A DNA stretch of 64,000 nucleotides from NCBI GenBank assembly GCA_036346355.1, contig CM070577.1, forward strand, positions 50,726,309 through 50,790,308, in the 5' to 3' direction. Position 1 is the first letter of the stretch. Each line of letters begins with the position of its first letter. The notes beneath the pieces are model-generated. The model did no database searches and was not told where the DNA came from. It worked only from the letters and a program-made list of their open reading frames with translations. Shown here one piece after another: positions 48,335 through 59,481 of the stretch. Source of the stretch: Rhipidocladum racemiflorum (lineage: Eukaryota > Streptophyta > Magnoliopsida > Poales > Poaceae). The position numbers were made by a program, and so were the translations under genes.

Positions 48335-49021
48335 TGTTTGCGCCAAAATTCGGTACATGGCAAAATGGGTTTGAATCGGATAAAAGCAATTATATGTGTT
48401 TGCATCGGAATTCGGCGTGTATTGAAATCAGTTCGAGACGAAAAGGAAGCGTTCGCATGGAAAGAAATCATCAAACGAATCGAAAAAGGAATCCGTTTCT
48501 AAAAAGGGAAGGAAATCAGATAATAGGCCGATACGGATAAACGCACCGTATCCATGTACAACTCGGATCGGCCAGGCATGTTATAAAAGGAGGTGGGTGT
48601 CAAGCGGCAAGGAATCAATCAATTCCAACAACACCTACTTTTTACACCCTTTTTCTTTTACATTGCTTTAGCTTCATAGATTTCTTTGCAAGTCGACGGA
48701 ATCAACATAGCTGCGCATCGCCGATTGTTGATTTTAGCCGATTTTTGCCCAGGTTTGATTTGCTTCGTTTTGTTGCGCATCGCCTTCTCGAAGCCGATTT
48801 TACCTTATATCCGGATCAACTGTAACTGGTTGATCTAGTTATCTCCTAATCGGTTCTTGCCGACTAGCGAAAAGCCGATAGATCTTTGTTTATCGGCTTT
48901 GATCGAATTACAACTTCTACCTTGTCGATTTCAGGTCAAATCGACTGGCACGCTCTGCAAACCCGGTGTTTGTCTTGTGTGTTCGAGGCCTAAAACCCCC
49001 TTCACGTTTTTTGCGCGAACA
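48335..49021 (+). repeat. 3' LTR of Tat copy 1
   Basis: 687 bp. One visible difference from the 5' LTR: CGGAAAAGG there against CGAAAAAGG here, near 48482. Confidence 0.95.
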
Positions 49022-49026
49022 GGTGC

Positions 49027-49692
49027 GTTCGCTGTCCAGAGTCGAGTCCGTCAAAGTCGAGTCTGGGGCATTGAAGAGGTGTGTTCGCCATCCATCCGTC
49101 GATGATGAGTCCAAGACGTAGAAGAGATGTGTTCGCCGTCTTGAATTAAGTAAGTTGAGACAATGACGTGAGTGTTCCGGAGGTTGTACAGTGCAACAGA
49201 AAAGAAAGAAAGGGTGGGAAAGGCGTGTCTCCTGGATAACCGCGATTAGCAAGTGTCGTCGATAATCGACGTGTCAAGATTTTATTGGTGGCCATCTGCA
49301 TGTCTCATCGAGGGACATTGAGGAGTTATCATCGTTGTTCTTGCTGTGTTTGTGCACGAGAGTTCTTGTAGGTGCGTCCAAGTTTCTCGTGGGGTGAGCT
49401 CTAATGCGAGTCTGCGTATCACCATCAAGTTGGGTTATCGGTGAAAAGACAATTTGAGTTGGTAAACTCTAATGCGAGTTTGCGTGTCACTGTCAACTTG
49501 TGTTACCGGTGAAAAGACAATTGGAGTGGAGGCAAAAGGTCATGATTTCCGGCAAGGTGCATCATCGGTGGTATGACTAGCAAGAAGAAAACAGAACTCC
49601 TTGGAGGTGAGTCTAGAGATTAGACGTCGACTTGCGAAGAGGTGTCAAGATCAAGGGGTGAGTGTTAGATGTTACAAGATTAAGGGGGTGAA
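49027..49692 (+). other. retroelement internal remnant before a copia-type LTR
   Basis: No intact frame. Ends in a purine tract AAGATTAAGGGGGTGAA directly before the LTR at 49693. Contains two tandem 68-bp units (49399-49466 and 49467-49534), each with CTCTAATGCGAGT and CGGTGAAAAGACAATT. Confidence 0.55.
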
Positions 49693-49950
49693 TGTTATAA
49701 TTAATCTTGTAAACATAGTAGAGTTTGAGTGTTAGAAAAATTTATTTTAGAAAAGTTTGTTTTAGGTAAGTTTGTTTTGGGAAGTGTTTGGAGTCCGAGT
49801 CGAACACATGATCTGTTATCTAGTCTGGTATTTAATGTTCTGTTATATAAGCAGAGGTCTTGTACCTATTTTGTAAGCAAGCCAGTAAGAACAAGAAGCA
49901 ATAATACAAGAGAAAATTGTCTCAAGATTTTTTTGTGTTATGTTCCAACA
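49693..49950 (+). mobile_element. copia-type LTR, + orientation
   Basis: 258 bp, TGTTATAATTAATCTTG..TGTTCCAACA, preceded by a purine tract, so it is a 3' LTR. Closely similar to the inverted LTR at 36562-36820. A short TATATAAGCAGAGG promoter-like motif lies in the middle. Confidence 0.75.
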
Positions 49951-49953
49951 CGC

Positions 49954-49989
<36 letters not shown>
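49954..49989. repeat. (CT)n(GT)n microsatellite
   Basis: About nine CT units followed by about eight TG units just past the LTR. Confidence 0.95.
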
Positions 49990-50168
49990 TGTTCCCTCCA
50001 ACACTTGAGAAGACAGAAACGTCCTGGTGCTCCAGAATTGGTCAACTTTTACTCTCGTCGAAGCCGAGAAAATGATAGGGGTTCACTACTAAGGATATTG
50101 CTAGCTTAACCAAAGAGTACAATGCACCTTTAAAATAGGTTCCTTAACTAGAAAATTGGATATGTAGG

Positions 50169-50783
50169 TGTTCGCGCTAAAAACATGAAGCAGGGTTCCT
50201 AGCCTCGAACACACAAGACAAACACCGAGTTTGCAAGGCGTGCCAGTCAATTTGACCTGGAATTGACAAGGTAGAGATAGTAAGCAGTCAAGGCCGATAA
50301 GAACGAAGGTTATCGGCTTGACACTAGTCGGCTAAAAGTCGATCAGGGGAATAGCTAGATTAACCTGGCGGTCAATCCGGATACAAGGCAAAATCGGCTT
50401 TGAAACGGCGATACGCAACAAAACAAAGCAGATCGAACCTGGGGCGAAATCGGCCAAAACCAACAATCGGCGATGCACAACTCTGTTGATTCCGTCGACT
50501 TACAGAAAGGTGTGTAAATCTAGAACGATGTAAAAGGCTTGTAAAAAGTAGATGTGTGTTGTGTTGAGATTGATTCCTCTTTGCGCTCAGAGCTTGCCCT
50601 TTTTATAATGTCCTTGCCGATCCGAGTCACGCATGGATACGGTGCACTTGCCCGTACCAGACTTTGATCCGATTTCCTTTCTTTATTCAAAACGGATTCT
50701 TTCCGATTCGTTTGACACCAGTTTACCCTTTCCAAAATACTCTTAACCGATTTTGTCGAGGACGCCGAATTTTGGTGTAAACA
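50169..50783 (-). repeat. 3' LTR of Tat copy 2
   Basis: 615 bp, ending GCGCGAACA on minus as in copy 1 but 72 bp shorter. A TATAAAAAGGG promoter box is present. Confidence 0.93.
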
Positions 50784-50963
50784 TATGCCCCCCGTTTTTT
50801 GGAAGATAAATCGTTATTTTCCAAAAAAACTTATCGGCTTTATATCCATATCGGCTTACGAAGGCATCCCTCTCGGGAATCACCCCAATAACTGCGCCGT
50901 AATAATCTCGGTGCGTTTTAAATGCACAACTGTTCCCGCCTGTTCGCCTTCTTTTTACCGCAG

Positions 50964-50971
50964 TATAAATA
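50964..50971 (+). promoter_or_regulatory. TATA box of the antisense gene, copy 2
   Basis: TATAAATA, 106 bases upstream of the ATG at 51070 measured from its first base; flanking CAGTATAAATATGGGG matches copy 1. Confidence 0.75.
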
Positions 50972-51069
50972 TGGGGGTCCCCCCATGGTCATTTGCACGC
51001 TTTCAAGCTCTCGAGCTACGAGTCATCGGCTTCCTTCATCTTTCTTTCGCTTCCTTGAAATCGGCTGAA

Positions 51070-53964
51070 ATGGACCCTTCTCAGGTATTCATCCCGATTC
51101 CTCAAAGTTCGGATCAATTCTACCTAGGACCGATAGGTACCATGCAGGCCGACACTGTCATAAACGATGAGATCCCTAGACTTCCATTGTCGGCTGCTGG
51201 GTATAATGTCTCCGAGTGGGGAAAAAGTTTTAGGGCTTGGCCTACTAGTCTGAAGGGATGGAGATCTTAGTTTATTAGGGTGTCAGCTCAAAAGAGGGTA
51301 GAATGGGAGAGGATGGGTATAGCTGAATCCGTACCTTTAAGTCTAGCCGACCCTGAGGCCAACGAACCTTTGGTTGCTGTGGCCTGTTACTTTTGGTCGG
51401 ATTCTTTTAACGCTTTTCTATTCCCATCTGGCCCGATAGGCCCTACTTTGCTAGATGTGGCCCAATTGTGTTGCCTTAGGCTAGATGGGGATCAGTTATC
51501 GGCTTTTAGCGGAAAACCTGTCTTCAAGTTGATCCGAAAGAAAGGTGAGGGCTGGCACAAATACATTCAGAATAACAATAGGGTCAACGGTCCGGTATCG
51601 GCTGAAGAACATGCTACTTTTCTTAACCTTTGGTTAGACCGATACTTGTTCTGTGGTGCTTCCCTAGGCCCCACCCAGTCATTTCAATTAATAGCGGAAC
51701 GCTTAGTGGAGGGTCATCGGCTTGCTCTTGGCAAGATGTTTTTAGGGGCGGTATATCAGATGATGTACGTGATTCGTAGCCGACTTTTTTCCGGCTTTGC
51801 CAAATTTATCGTCGGCAATATAGGAGGTCCCTTGTGGTTTATCCAAACGTGGCTTCATTGCATGTTTAGCCGATCCATTCTTTCTGAACCCTCGGGGAGT
51901 TCAAATTTCCCTAGGGAAGATTACTTAGAACATGTGGTCCCCCAGTATAGAGCTAGCCGATCTTATGGGGAGAGATTTATCATGTCCTCTGCTGGCGAGC
52001 TGAAGACGGATCCAGCCGGCTTGCACAAATACCTCAACTTCTTCCTTACTCTTGATAGAGCTTCTTTCGGTCAACAAGATTTTTTCCGCTATACCGATAT
52101 AGCCGATTGCCCATATCCATCATTCCTTCATTTAGATGCCGATAGCTCCTTGATGCCTCAGTCCACTTTAGATCTGTATAAAATCATCCTTTCCCCTTGC
52201 ATTATTCACGTCGGCTTAAACACACGCAATCAGACATTTCAGCCTTCTTACGAATTCTACCATCCTTCGGTTTACGCCCACCAATTGGGTTTTGGGCAAA
52301 CCATCCCTTCTTTTCCTTTGTTATCTTGTGTCGAACCCCGATCCCGGGTGACCAACAGCATTGCTGCAGAGGTCGTACTCGAAGTAGCCGACGGGCTACA
52401 AATTCTTTCAACACCGCGCTTCATTCTCAATTCCCGTCAGTCAGCCGTTTTCTCGCAATGGTGGACTAGGATATCGGAAGCTATACTTATGGACAGGACC
52501 CCATCAGCCAAAATCCTCTTATTTTTACTTGATTTCCATGAGCCGACGGTAGCTTCCGGTTCCAACGAGAGTTCTGGTTATAGCGACTCCTCGATAGCTG
52601 TAGAGGTACCGGCATTTCTCTTGCATTATTTTTTAAGTTTTTGCGCTATTAATCGGCTTTTATTAAAAAGTTTCTCTCGATCCTTTCAGGGCGGTACTGC
52701 GGCTGCTGGCGAGCAAGTGGCCGATCCCCATGCTTCTGCCAGTAGTGGCCGACAGAGACGACCAGGTCAATCAGTCGGCACTACAGGCTACACTACTTCA
52801 GGCAACCTGGGTATCCAAGGTCCATCTCTGTCGAACTTGGCTCGTCAGCGTCCTCAGAGTAAGTCGCTTTCTTTTGTTGGCTTTCATTTTCCTTATCTTG
52901 TCAATGTTAACCTGAGTCCATCGCAGAGAGGAGGAAGAAATCTGCCAGGCGTTCGCCAAGACCTGTGAGGCGCCAACCCGATGGTTCCCCGGAGCACTCG
53001 GCTGCTGAAGTAAACCTTGCTCTTGTTGATTTGAGTAGAATATCAATTTATATTGCTAATCGCTTGAGCCTTGTCTTTTCAGCAATCCCCATCGGTACAA
53101 GTAGCGGGGTTGCAGCCGATCTCCAAGGAACTTCATCAGCTATCCCTCCATCGCCACCGGCAGTACCGCCTTTAACGATCGATGTTTCTGATCCCAAAGT
53201 GCTGTCAACGGATCCATCCGATCTCCTGGGTTTTACTCTGGACGAGCTTGATGACCCAGAGGTCTTAGCTACTGACGACTACCTAGCCGACATCCAACGC
53301 ATAATAGCTGCCTCTACGCCAGCGTCGGCCGTTGTGACTGCCGAGCCGGGTATGCAGGAACGCCTCAATCGCCTCTTCAACGAAGTGATGCAGCCGGAGG
53401 CAGCTCTTCTAGCGGACACTCAGCCTCTAAGAAATGCCATGGCAGCTGTACAAGCCGATCTTCCTCCTGCTGCCATGAATGCCTTCTTTGGATGTACATC
53501 ATTTAGACGCTAAATCGGTGGATGTGGAATCGGCCAAATTAAGGGTTGGACAGAGGAAGGCCCAGCAAGACGACCAACAAATTTTGGACAAGCTCATAGC
53601 GGATGCCAAACTTCGGAAGAGTGCATTCGACCAGGGTGCTGCTGCACTTAAATCGGCTAAGAACAAAGCTCAAGAGCTGGAGTCGGCCAAGAAGAAACTT
53701 GAAGAGTAGTTGGCCTTGGTTACAAAAGAGCTTGCAGAATGTCAGATCGATATCACTGACTCGACGTCTTCGCTGGCGGTTCAGAGGCGGCAAATTGGTG
53801 AGGTCTTTACCCAAGTCAAGAATCAATCGGCCAAGATAGTTCCAGTTCCTGGTGACGCAGGGGCCGATCAACAGCTGATAGATAGTGTTCAAGCCACTAT
53901 TGGCAGGGCAGCAGCGGCACTATCGGCTTTGGGAGCCCATTTGCCTAGGTCTGGACTGCACTGA
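51070..53964 (+). pseudogene. antisense plant-mobile-domain gene of Tat copy 2
   Basis: Exons 51070-52605, 52690-52858, 52927-53009 and 53093-53964 with donors GAG|GTACCG, CAGA|GTAAGT and GAA|GTAAAC and acceptors TTTCAG, TCGCAG and TTTTCAG. Exon 1 is again 512 codons, homologous throughout to copy 1. Exon 3 encodes a basic, nuclear-localisation-like KRRKKSARRSPRPVRR. Exon 4 is the coiled-coil tail. Breaks: TGG to TAG at 51268, a 1-bp loss in exon 4 near 53108, a frameshift near 53490 and CAG to TAG at 53707. The exon structure agrees with copy 1 although the LTRs have diverged, which supports a real spliced gene in the ancestor. Confidence 0.82.
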
Positions 53965-54141
53965 CTGCTTACTTTTGATGAATTGATTAATAGTATCGGC
54001 CGTGTAACCGATCTTTTATAAACAATATTTCAACCCCTGGGATGACAACGGTTGTTTGAATGATTGACTCGATCGGCTGTATAACCGATCTTATATGCAT
54101 GTGCTTTTGTAATTGATTCCTCATCGGTTTTATTCCTATGC

Positions 54142-54500
54142 TCAGGATCCAACCCATACGCTAGGGTAGTATGCTTTCAGATATTTCCCATTTATTACTT
54201 TAGGTAGGATGAACCCTTCTAATGTCTCCAGGATATATGCGTTCCCATCGACTAACCGGTTTATCTTATAAGGTCCTTCCCATGTTGGAGACCACTTGCC
54301 GAATCAATTATCTTTAGAACCGATCGGCAACACAGTTTTCCATACTAAATCGGCTTGGTTAAAAGATTTTGGCACCACTTTCTTATTGTATGACTTGGCA
54401 ACCCTTTCTTTGTTCATTTTTAAAGTCCTCGACAGCTTCCTCGTATTCTTCTTGCCGATAGCTTCTTACCCTTTCTTGTAATCTTGCTATTGTCTTGGAC
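54142..54500 (-). pseudogene. Tat copy 2 pol stump
   Basis: On minus, the first codons of pol (LQER..SYRQEEYEEAVEDF) run directly into the C-terminal codons of integrase (RFGKWSPTWEGPYKINR.., ending VWVGS). About 2.9 kb present in copy 1 is missing. Both sides of the join contain AAAG/GAAAG-rich DNA, so a short-homology deletion is likely. Confidence 0.8.
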
Positions 54501-57500
54501 TCCATCTTCTTACCACTTCGTTTGTCCGATCAAACGTATTAGGTTTAACGCTGATCGGCTTGAATCCTGACTTTTCGATGCAGATAAAATCGCAATCGTC
54601 CAAGACTTTTCCTGATATACATTCGGCTTCTTCATGTGGCCAATTGGTATCAGGGCTGGCCAGGGCGATATGAGCCGATGTATCGGCAGGCACAACTTCA
54701 ACTGCATCATCGTTCCATTGTACCAACTTCTGATGCATAGTTGATGGTATGCAACAATTAGCGTGGATCCAGTCTCGTCCAAGGAGCACACTATAATTGC
54801 CTTTGGCTTCTATCACGAAAAATGCAGTTGGCAAGGTTTTACTGCCGACTGTTAATTCTGACATCATTACGCCTTTAGCTTCAGTAGGATCTCCCGTGAA
54901 GTCATTTAACACCATATTCGTTTTGATCAAGTCTTCGTCGGCTTTACCCAATTTTTTAAAAGTACTTAACAACATCAGGTTAACTGTTGCCCCACCATCG
55001 ACCAACATTCGAGATATTGGTCGGCCATTAATATACCCTTTTAGGTATAATGGTTTTAGATGCCGATGCATGTCTCGTGGCTTCTCAAACACGGCATCTG
55101 GTGCACCGAGGCATAGTTGGGCAAACACTTCTTCAGCCGATTCTTCGGTTTTGAACCCAGCGGGTAGAGTGAATACCATGTTTATATCCATCGGCGGTGT
55201 ATCATCTCGGATCATTGGAGACCCGGATTCGACCGATTGATCTGAGTCACTATCGGTCTGTTCCTTCTTTCTCCATTCCTTTTTTGAAACTGGTATGGGC
55301 CTAGCTTATTGAATACCCGATCCCTTTCTTTTTCTTTCTCGGCTTCCCTTTCTTCTTGTGTCTTTAGTCGCTGAAGCCGCCTGCACTGTGACTTGCTAAG
55401 ACCCGAGGGGCACCACCTAGGTTTAGGTTCTATCGGCTTTCTGATTTTTTCGGCTAAGTTATCCATTTCGCTGTCAGATTCCATTCTGACCACGTTATGA
55501 GAAGCCGATATTTCTTGAGTTCGGGAGGACTCGCCTTGCTCCGACGTCGTCAATCTTTCATGGATCGGCCTTCTGTTTTTCATTTCTAGTCGATCGTGTA
55601 CTGATCTGGACAACCTGTCTTTTACCGATTGGTTTAGCCGATACACAGAAGAGTGTTGCATAAGACATGATAGTACTGTTGGTAAAATCATCCCCCTTTC
55701 CCAGCAAAATTGCCAAAAGGGACATTGCCGGTGTCTCTCTTCTTCAGTAGTTGCCCGATGTGGCACATCTGGCTGCCAATATTCTTCTGTCCTTTGATCT
55801 GGTCGATAGAAACTTTGGGATTGTCGGGTATTGCGTCTTTGACTTATCCTTTCATACTTCCCCAGGAGTTGCGAGAAAGTCGGTTTCGGCTTGAAGTTGG
55901 CTTTTCTTGGAGCCCTCTCCGCCCTATAACATTTTTCGACTTCCAAATCTCCTCTTGGTTTCACTATTCTCGAGTTCTGTCCATTCTTATCGGCCTCTAT
56001 TTGTATAGAGCCGATAGTAATCTGCACTGTTTCGTCTCCTTTTGACCGTACTTCAACCTTTTTAGTTGGCTTGATATCTTCTTCCATCGGTCCCTTTTCT
56101 TTTCGTGAGCATTGAACCATGTTGATTTGAAAAGGATTCACATCTATCTGCATAGCCGACTCTTTCGCAAACTTTAATCAGCCGTCGGCGATAGCTGATT
56201 GAATCTTCTGTCGAAAAATATTGCAGTCGTTAGTATTATGTGAAAACGAATGGTGCCATTTACAGTACCTTCGCTTTTTAATTTCTTCGGCCGATGGTAT
56301 GACGTGTCCTTCCGGTAACCTTATGAGTTTTTCTTGCAGCAATAAATCAAATATCTTGTCACACTTTGACACATCATATGAATACTTGACTTCTGCTTTA
56401 TTTTTTGTCGGCTTGAGTAAAGAGCATACGAGTGGCCTTTTGGAACCCTTGGTCCACTCGGCTATGTTTATTCCCGCTTATTTGTCCTCAGAAGTGTCGC
56501 TTGAATTATACTCTACCATGTTTACCTTGGCTTTTTCATTACCGCTTGACCTAAATCTATCTTTAAACCCTTTGTTTTCTGCATATCGACTTTCATGTGC
56601 CGATACGCGATGAAGTAGGTGGCCTAAATCGGGGAATTCTTGACCGGACAGTTTCTCTTTTAATGGTGGGATTAACCCTTGAAATGCTAAGTCGGCCAAC
56701 TGATCATCGGGTAATGTTACACTGAAACATCTATTTCGCACGCCTCTAAACCTCCTGATGTAGTCAGAAACCGATTCACCGTACTTCTATCGGACTGAGC
56801 TAAGATCAGAAATTCTAAGCTCCATAGTTCCCGAAAAGAAGTATTCATGGAATCGGCTTTCCAAATCGTTCCACATATGAACTGAATTTGGAGGCAAATT
56901 GGTAAACCAAGTGAACGCTGCGCCGGACAATGATAAAGGAAATAGCCTAATTTTTAATCCATCGGATTGTGCAGCTTCCCCACATTGAGCCATAAATCGT
57001 CCGATATGTTCAATGGTAGTAACAGAATCATCACCCGAAAATTTAGCGAAGTCTGGTATTCTAAAGTTGTGTGGGTACGGCATACGATCTATGTAATCGG
57101 GGTACGGCTTCCTGTAGCCGATTACTCTTCCTTTAGGCTGTAAGCCGAACTGTTCTCTCAAAACATTAGCAATTTGTTCCGCCCAATTGACATTGTCGGC
57201 TTGTGGTACAACCGAACATTGCCAATTTTCATTGTTTACGCCCTGCCCCCCGAGTGCGAACTCGGGTCTTTGTCCAAATCGCGCCACAGGGGGTCTTGGT
57301 ACTTGATCATAATCGTGGTTTCTAAAAACCAATGTATCGGGTACATGTGCGAGAGGTTCAACGTATGGCATTACCCTATATGGTGCTTGGTTCATAGCTA
57401 CGGCTCCCCGTGATTGTGGAACCTGATCTGTTTCAATCGGCTGAGAAGCCGATAAACCGACGCTACTAAAGGGTCCGTTTGATGGGCTTGGTATGCTCAT

Positions 57501-58067
57501 TTTTGCCCCATCCGTGTGCCCATGGTAGTGTGTAAATCCACCTTTCTGTGAACTAGGTTTCAAAACAGTAGGCTGAATCGGCATCATGACAGGTGTTTGT
57601 GCCGACACGTTTACTGTATTGGTGTTAGGCATTATGGAGTACACTGGGTATGTAGGGAGGGTTCGTAATGGATCTAGTAGGCTCCCAGATACAGCCAATT
57701 CCTGAGCAATGGTTTTCACACTATTTTCTATCATCGGCTTCAACGTAGATACCAGAGCCGATGACTGGTTAATTAGTGCGTGATGTACAGATTGCTCGAT
57801 CATATTTGATAAATCTATTTGAGCAGGTGCGTATCGGCTTACCGGTTCAGATGATGAATCACCGATAGGATTGATACTTGGGAGTGCGGTCTTTTGAGTA
57901 ATGCCACGGCGTGTTTTCTGGAAGCACCGTAGCATTATTTCTTCTAAAGCCGCCTTTTGGTCTTCGATCTCTTTCCGCTGCTCGGGGGTCAAATCGGCCA
58001 TTTCAGGCGCGATTATAGCGTCCGCATTGATATCGGCGGTAATCGCAGGCTTATCGGTTGATGACAT
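54487..58067 (-). pseudogene. Tat copy 2 gag-protease
   Basis: ATG at 58067 (MSSTDKPAITADIN). Unlike copy 1, the N-terminal half and the capsid are in one frame across GGQGVNNENWQC. Stops: CAG to TAG near 56786 after the motif ISDLSSVR, TAA near 56476, and one near 56178; a frameshift lies near 55215. Capsid, zinc-knuckle-like CKWHHSFSHNTNDC and the protease site MLVDGGATVNLM are recognisable. The protease end overlaps the pol start as in copy 1. Confidence 0.85.
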
Positions 58068-58079
58068 TTTGATTTTCTT

Positions 58080-58100
58080 GTCCCACTGGGCGTGCCAAAA
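58080..58100 (-). other. primer-binding site of Tat copy 2
   Basis: TTGGCACGCCCAGTGGGAC on minus just inside the 5' LTR; one base differs from copy 1. Confidence 0.7.
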
Positions 58101-58102
58101 TA

Positions 58103-58717
58103 TGTTCGCGCTAAAAACGTGAATCAGGGTTCCTAGCCTCGAACAGACAAGACAAACACCGAGTTTGCAAGGCGTGCCAGTCAATTTGACCTGGAATTGA
58201 CAAGGTAGAGATAGTAAACAGTCAAAGCCGATAAGAACGAAGGTTATCGGCTTGACACTAGTCGGCTAAAAGCCGATCAGGGGAATAGCTAGATTAACCT
58301 GGCGGTCAATCCGGATACAAGGCAAAATCGGCTTTGAAACGGCGATATGCAACAAAACAAAGCAGATCGAACCTGGGGCAAAATCGGCCAAAACCAACAA
58401 TCGGCGATGCGCAACTCTGTTGATTCCGTCGACTTACAGAAAGGTGTGTAAATCTAGAACGATGGAAAAGGCTTGTAAAAAGTAGATGTGTGTTGTGTTG
58501 AGATTGATTCCTCTTTGCGCTCAGAGCTTGCCCTTTTTATAATGTCCTTGCCGATCCGAGTCACGCATGGATACGGTGCAATTGCCCGTACCAGACTTTG
58601 ATCCGATTTCCTTTCCTTATTCAAAACGTATTCTTTCCGATTCGTTTGACACCAGTTTACCCTTTCCAAAATACTCTTAACCGATTTTGTCGAGGACGCC
58701 GAATTTTGGTGCAAACA
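58103..58717 (-). repeat. 5' LTR of Tat copy 2
   Basis: 615 bp, pair of 50169-50783, flanked by GTAGG. Confidence 0.93.
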
Positions 58718-58736
58718 GTAGGCCATTAAACGTATG

Positions 58737-59104
58737 AAAAAATTGTATTGGAAAAGAGTTAGAGTTTAGGAAAATACCACCACATTCTCTGGTTCAGTTT
58801 AATACCACCGCCCCTTCCCTCCATTCATGGAAATACCACTCCCATCACCTCTCGTGCTTTTGCCGTCAGCTAGCTCCCTTATGAAAATGACGGATTGTGT
58901 GTGAATAGGGAAAGGAGTTGGGCTTAGCCCATATAATTTTTTGGCCGTAATTCCGTCATTTCATATGGAAGCTAAAGCCACACGAGAGGTGATAGGAATG
59001 GTCCCAAGAATGGAGGGAAGGAGCCATGATATTGAACTGAACCCAGAGAATGTGGTGGTATTTTTTTAAACTGTAACTCTTTTGATGGTACCAACCCAAT
59101 TTTC
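58737..59104. mobile_element. fold-back (long inverted repeat) element
   Basis: Arms of about 150 bp are inverted copies: AATACCACCACATTCTCTGG, then TTCAGTT, CTTCCCTCCATTC, ATCACCTCTCGTG and ATGAAA-TGACGGA occur on + from 58775 and on minus from 59065. No coding capacity. The exact ends and any target duplication are unclear. Confidence 0.65.
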
Positions 59105-59264
59105 CCTAAACTTATTTGAATGGGTTGCCGCAAGTGTAAAACTCAGAAGGCTCGATTGATTCACCAACATGGCGAGTTGGTCATGAGTATTGCATATACT
59201 CCTTTCAATCACAAAAAACAAGTTTTGGACATAGACACAATCCTCAAAACGTAATTTTGACCAT

Positions 59265-59481
59265 TGTAACATCCCGATTTTTACATCGTTAAAATTTATT
59301 TTATGTATTTTAGCCCTTCAAAATTTTTCACAATTGTTTATTACCAATTAAAGCTTAAAATAAAAACTAAATAAAATATTGGATTGTGTTTGGGCCAAAA
59401 CCCAACCATCTGACCTACTCATTCCTCTCAAGTCCAGCCCATCCCAGCCAAAACCCACGCGCGCCAGCCCGTCTTCGCGTC
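59265..59481 (+). mobile_element. chromovirus-type LTR fragment
   Basis: Begins TGTAACATCCCGATTTTTAC, the start type of Tekay/Del LTRs, and is cut after 217 bp by a second LTR with the same opening words. Confidence 0.5.

Larger units (their letters stand above)
37383..49021 (+). mobile_element. Tat-lineage Ty3/gypsy element, copy 1 (young, full length)
   Basis: 11.64 kb. 687-bp LTRs (37383-38069 and 48335-49021) differ at one base by my reading. The duplication GGTGC lies at 37378-37382 and 49022-49026. Order: 5' LTR, primer site, gag-protease, pol, antisense gene on minus, purine tract, 3' LTR. A second RNase H between RT-RNase H and integrase, an Asp-Gly-Gly protease site and an antisense plant-mobile-domain gene point to the Tat lineage (RIRE2/Retand relatives). 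Pol is intact; gag has one frameshift. Confidence 0.93.
50169..58717 (-). mobile_element. Tat-lineage element, copy 2 (older, pol deleted)
   Basis: 8.55 kb on minus. 615-bp LTRs at 50169-50783 (3') and 58103-58717 (5') differ at roughly 14 sites by eye. The duplication GTAGG lies at 50164-50168 and 58718-58722. It keeps primer site, gag, protease, a pol stump, the antisense gene (on +) and the purine tract (50784-50801). RT, both RNase H domains and integrase are missing: the start of pol joins its last 90 or so codons near 54420. This looks like a non-autonomous derivative. Confidence 0.92.

Noticed and set aside
36562..49950. One complete copia element with LTRs at both ends
   Set aside because: The two LTRs are inverted relative to each other, so they cannot be the 5' and 3' LTR of a single element.
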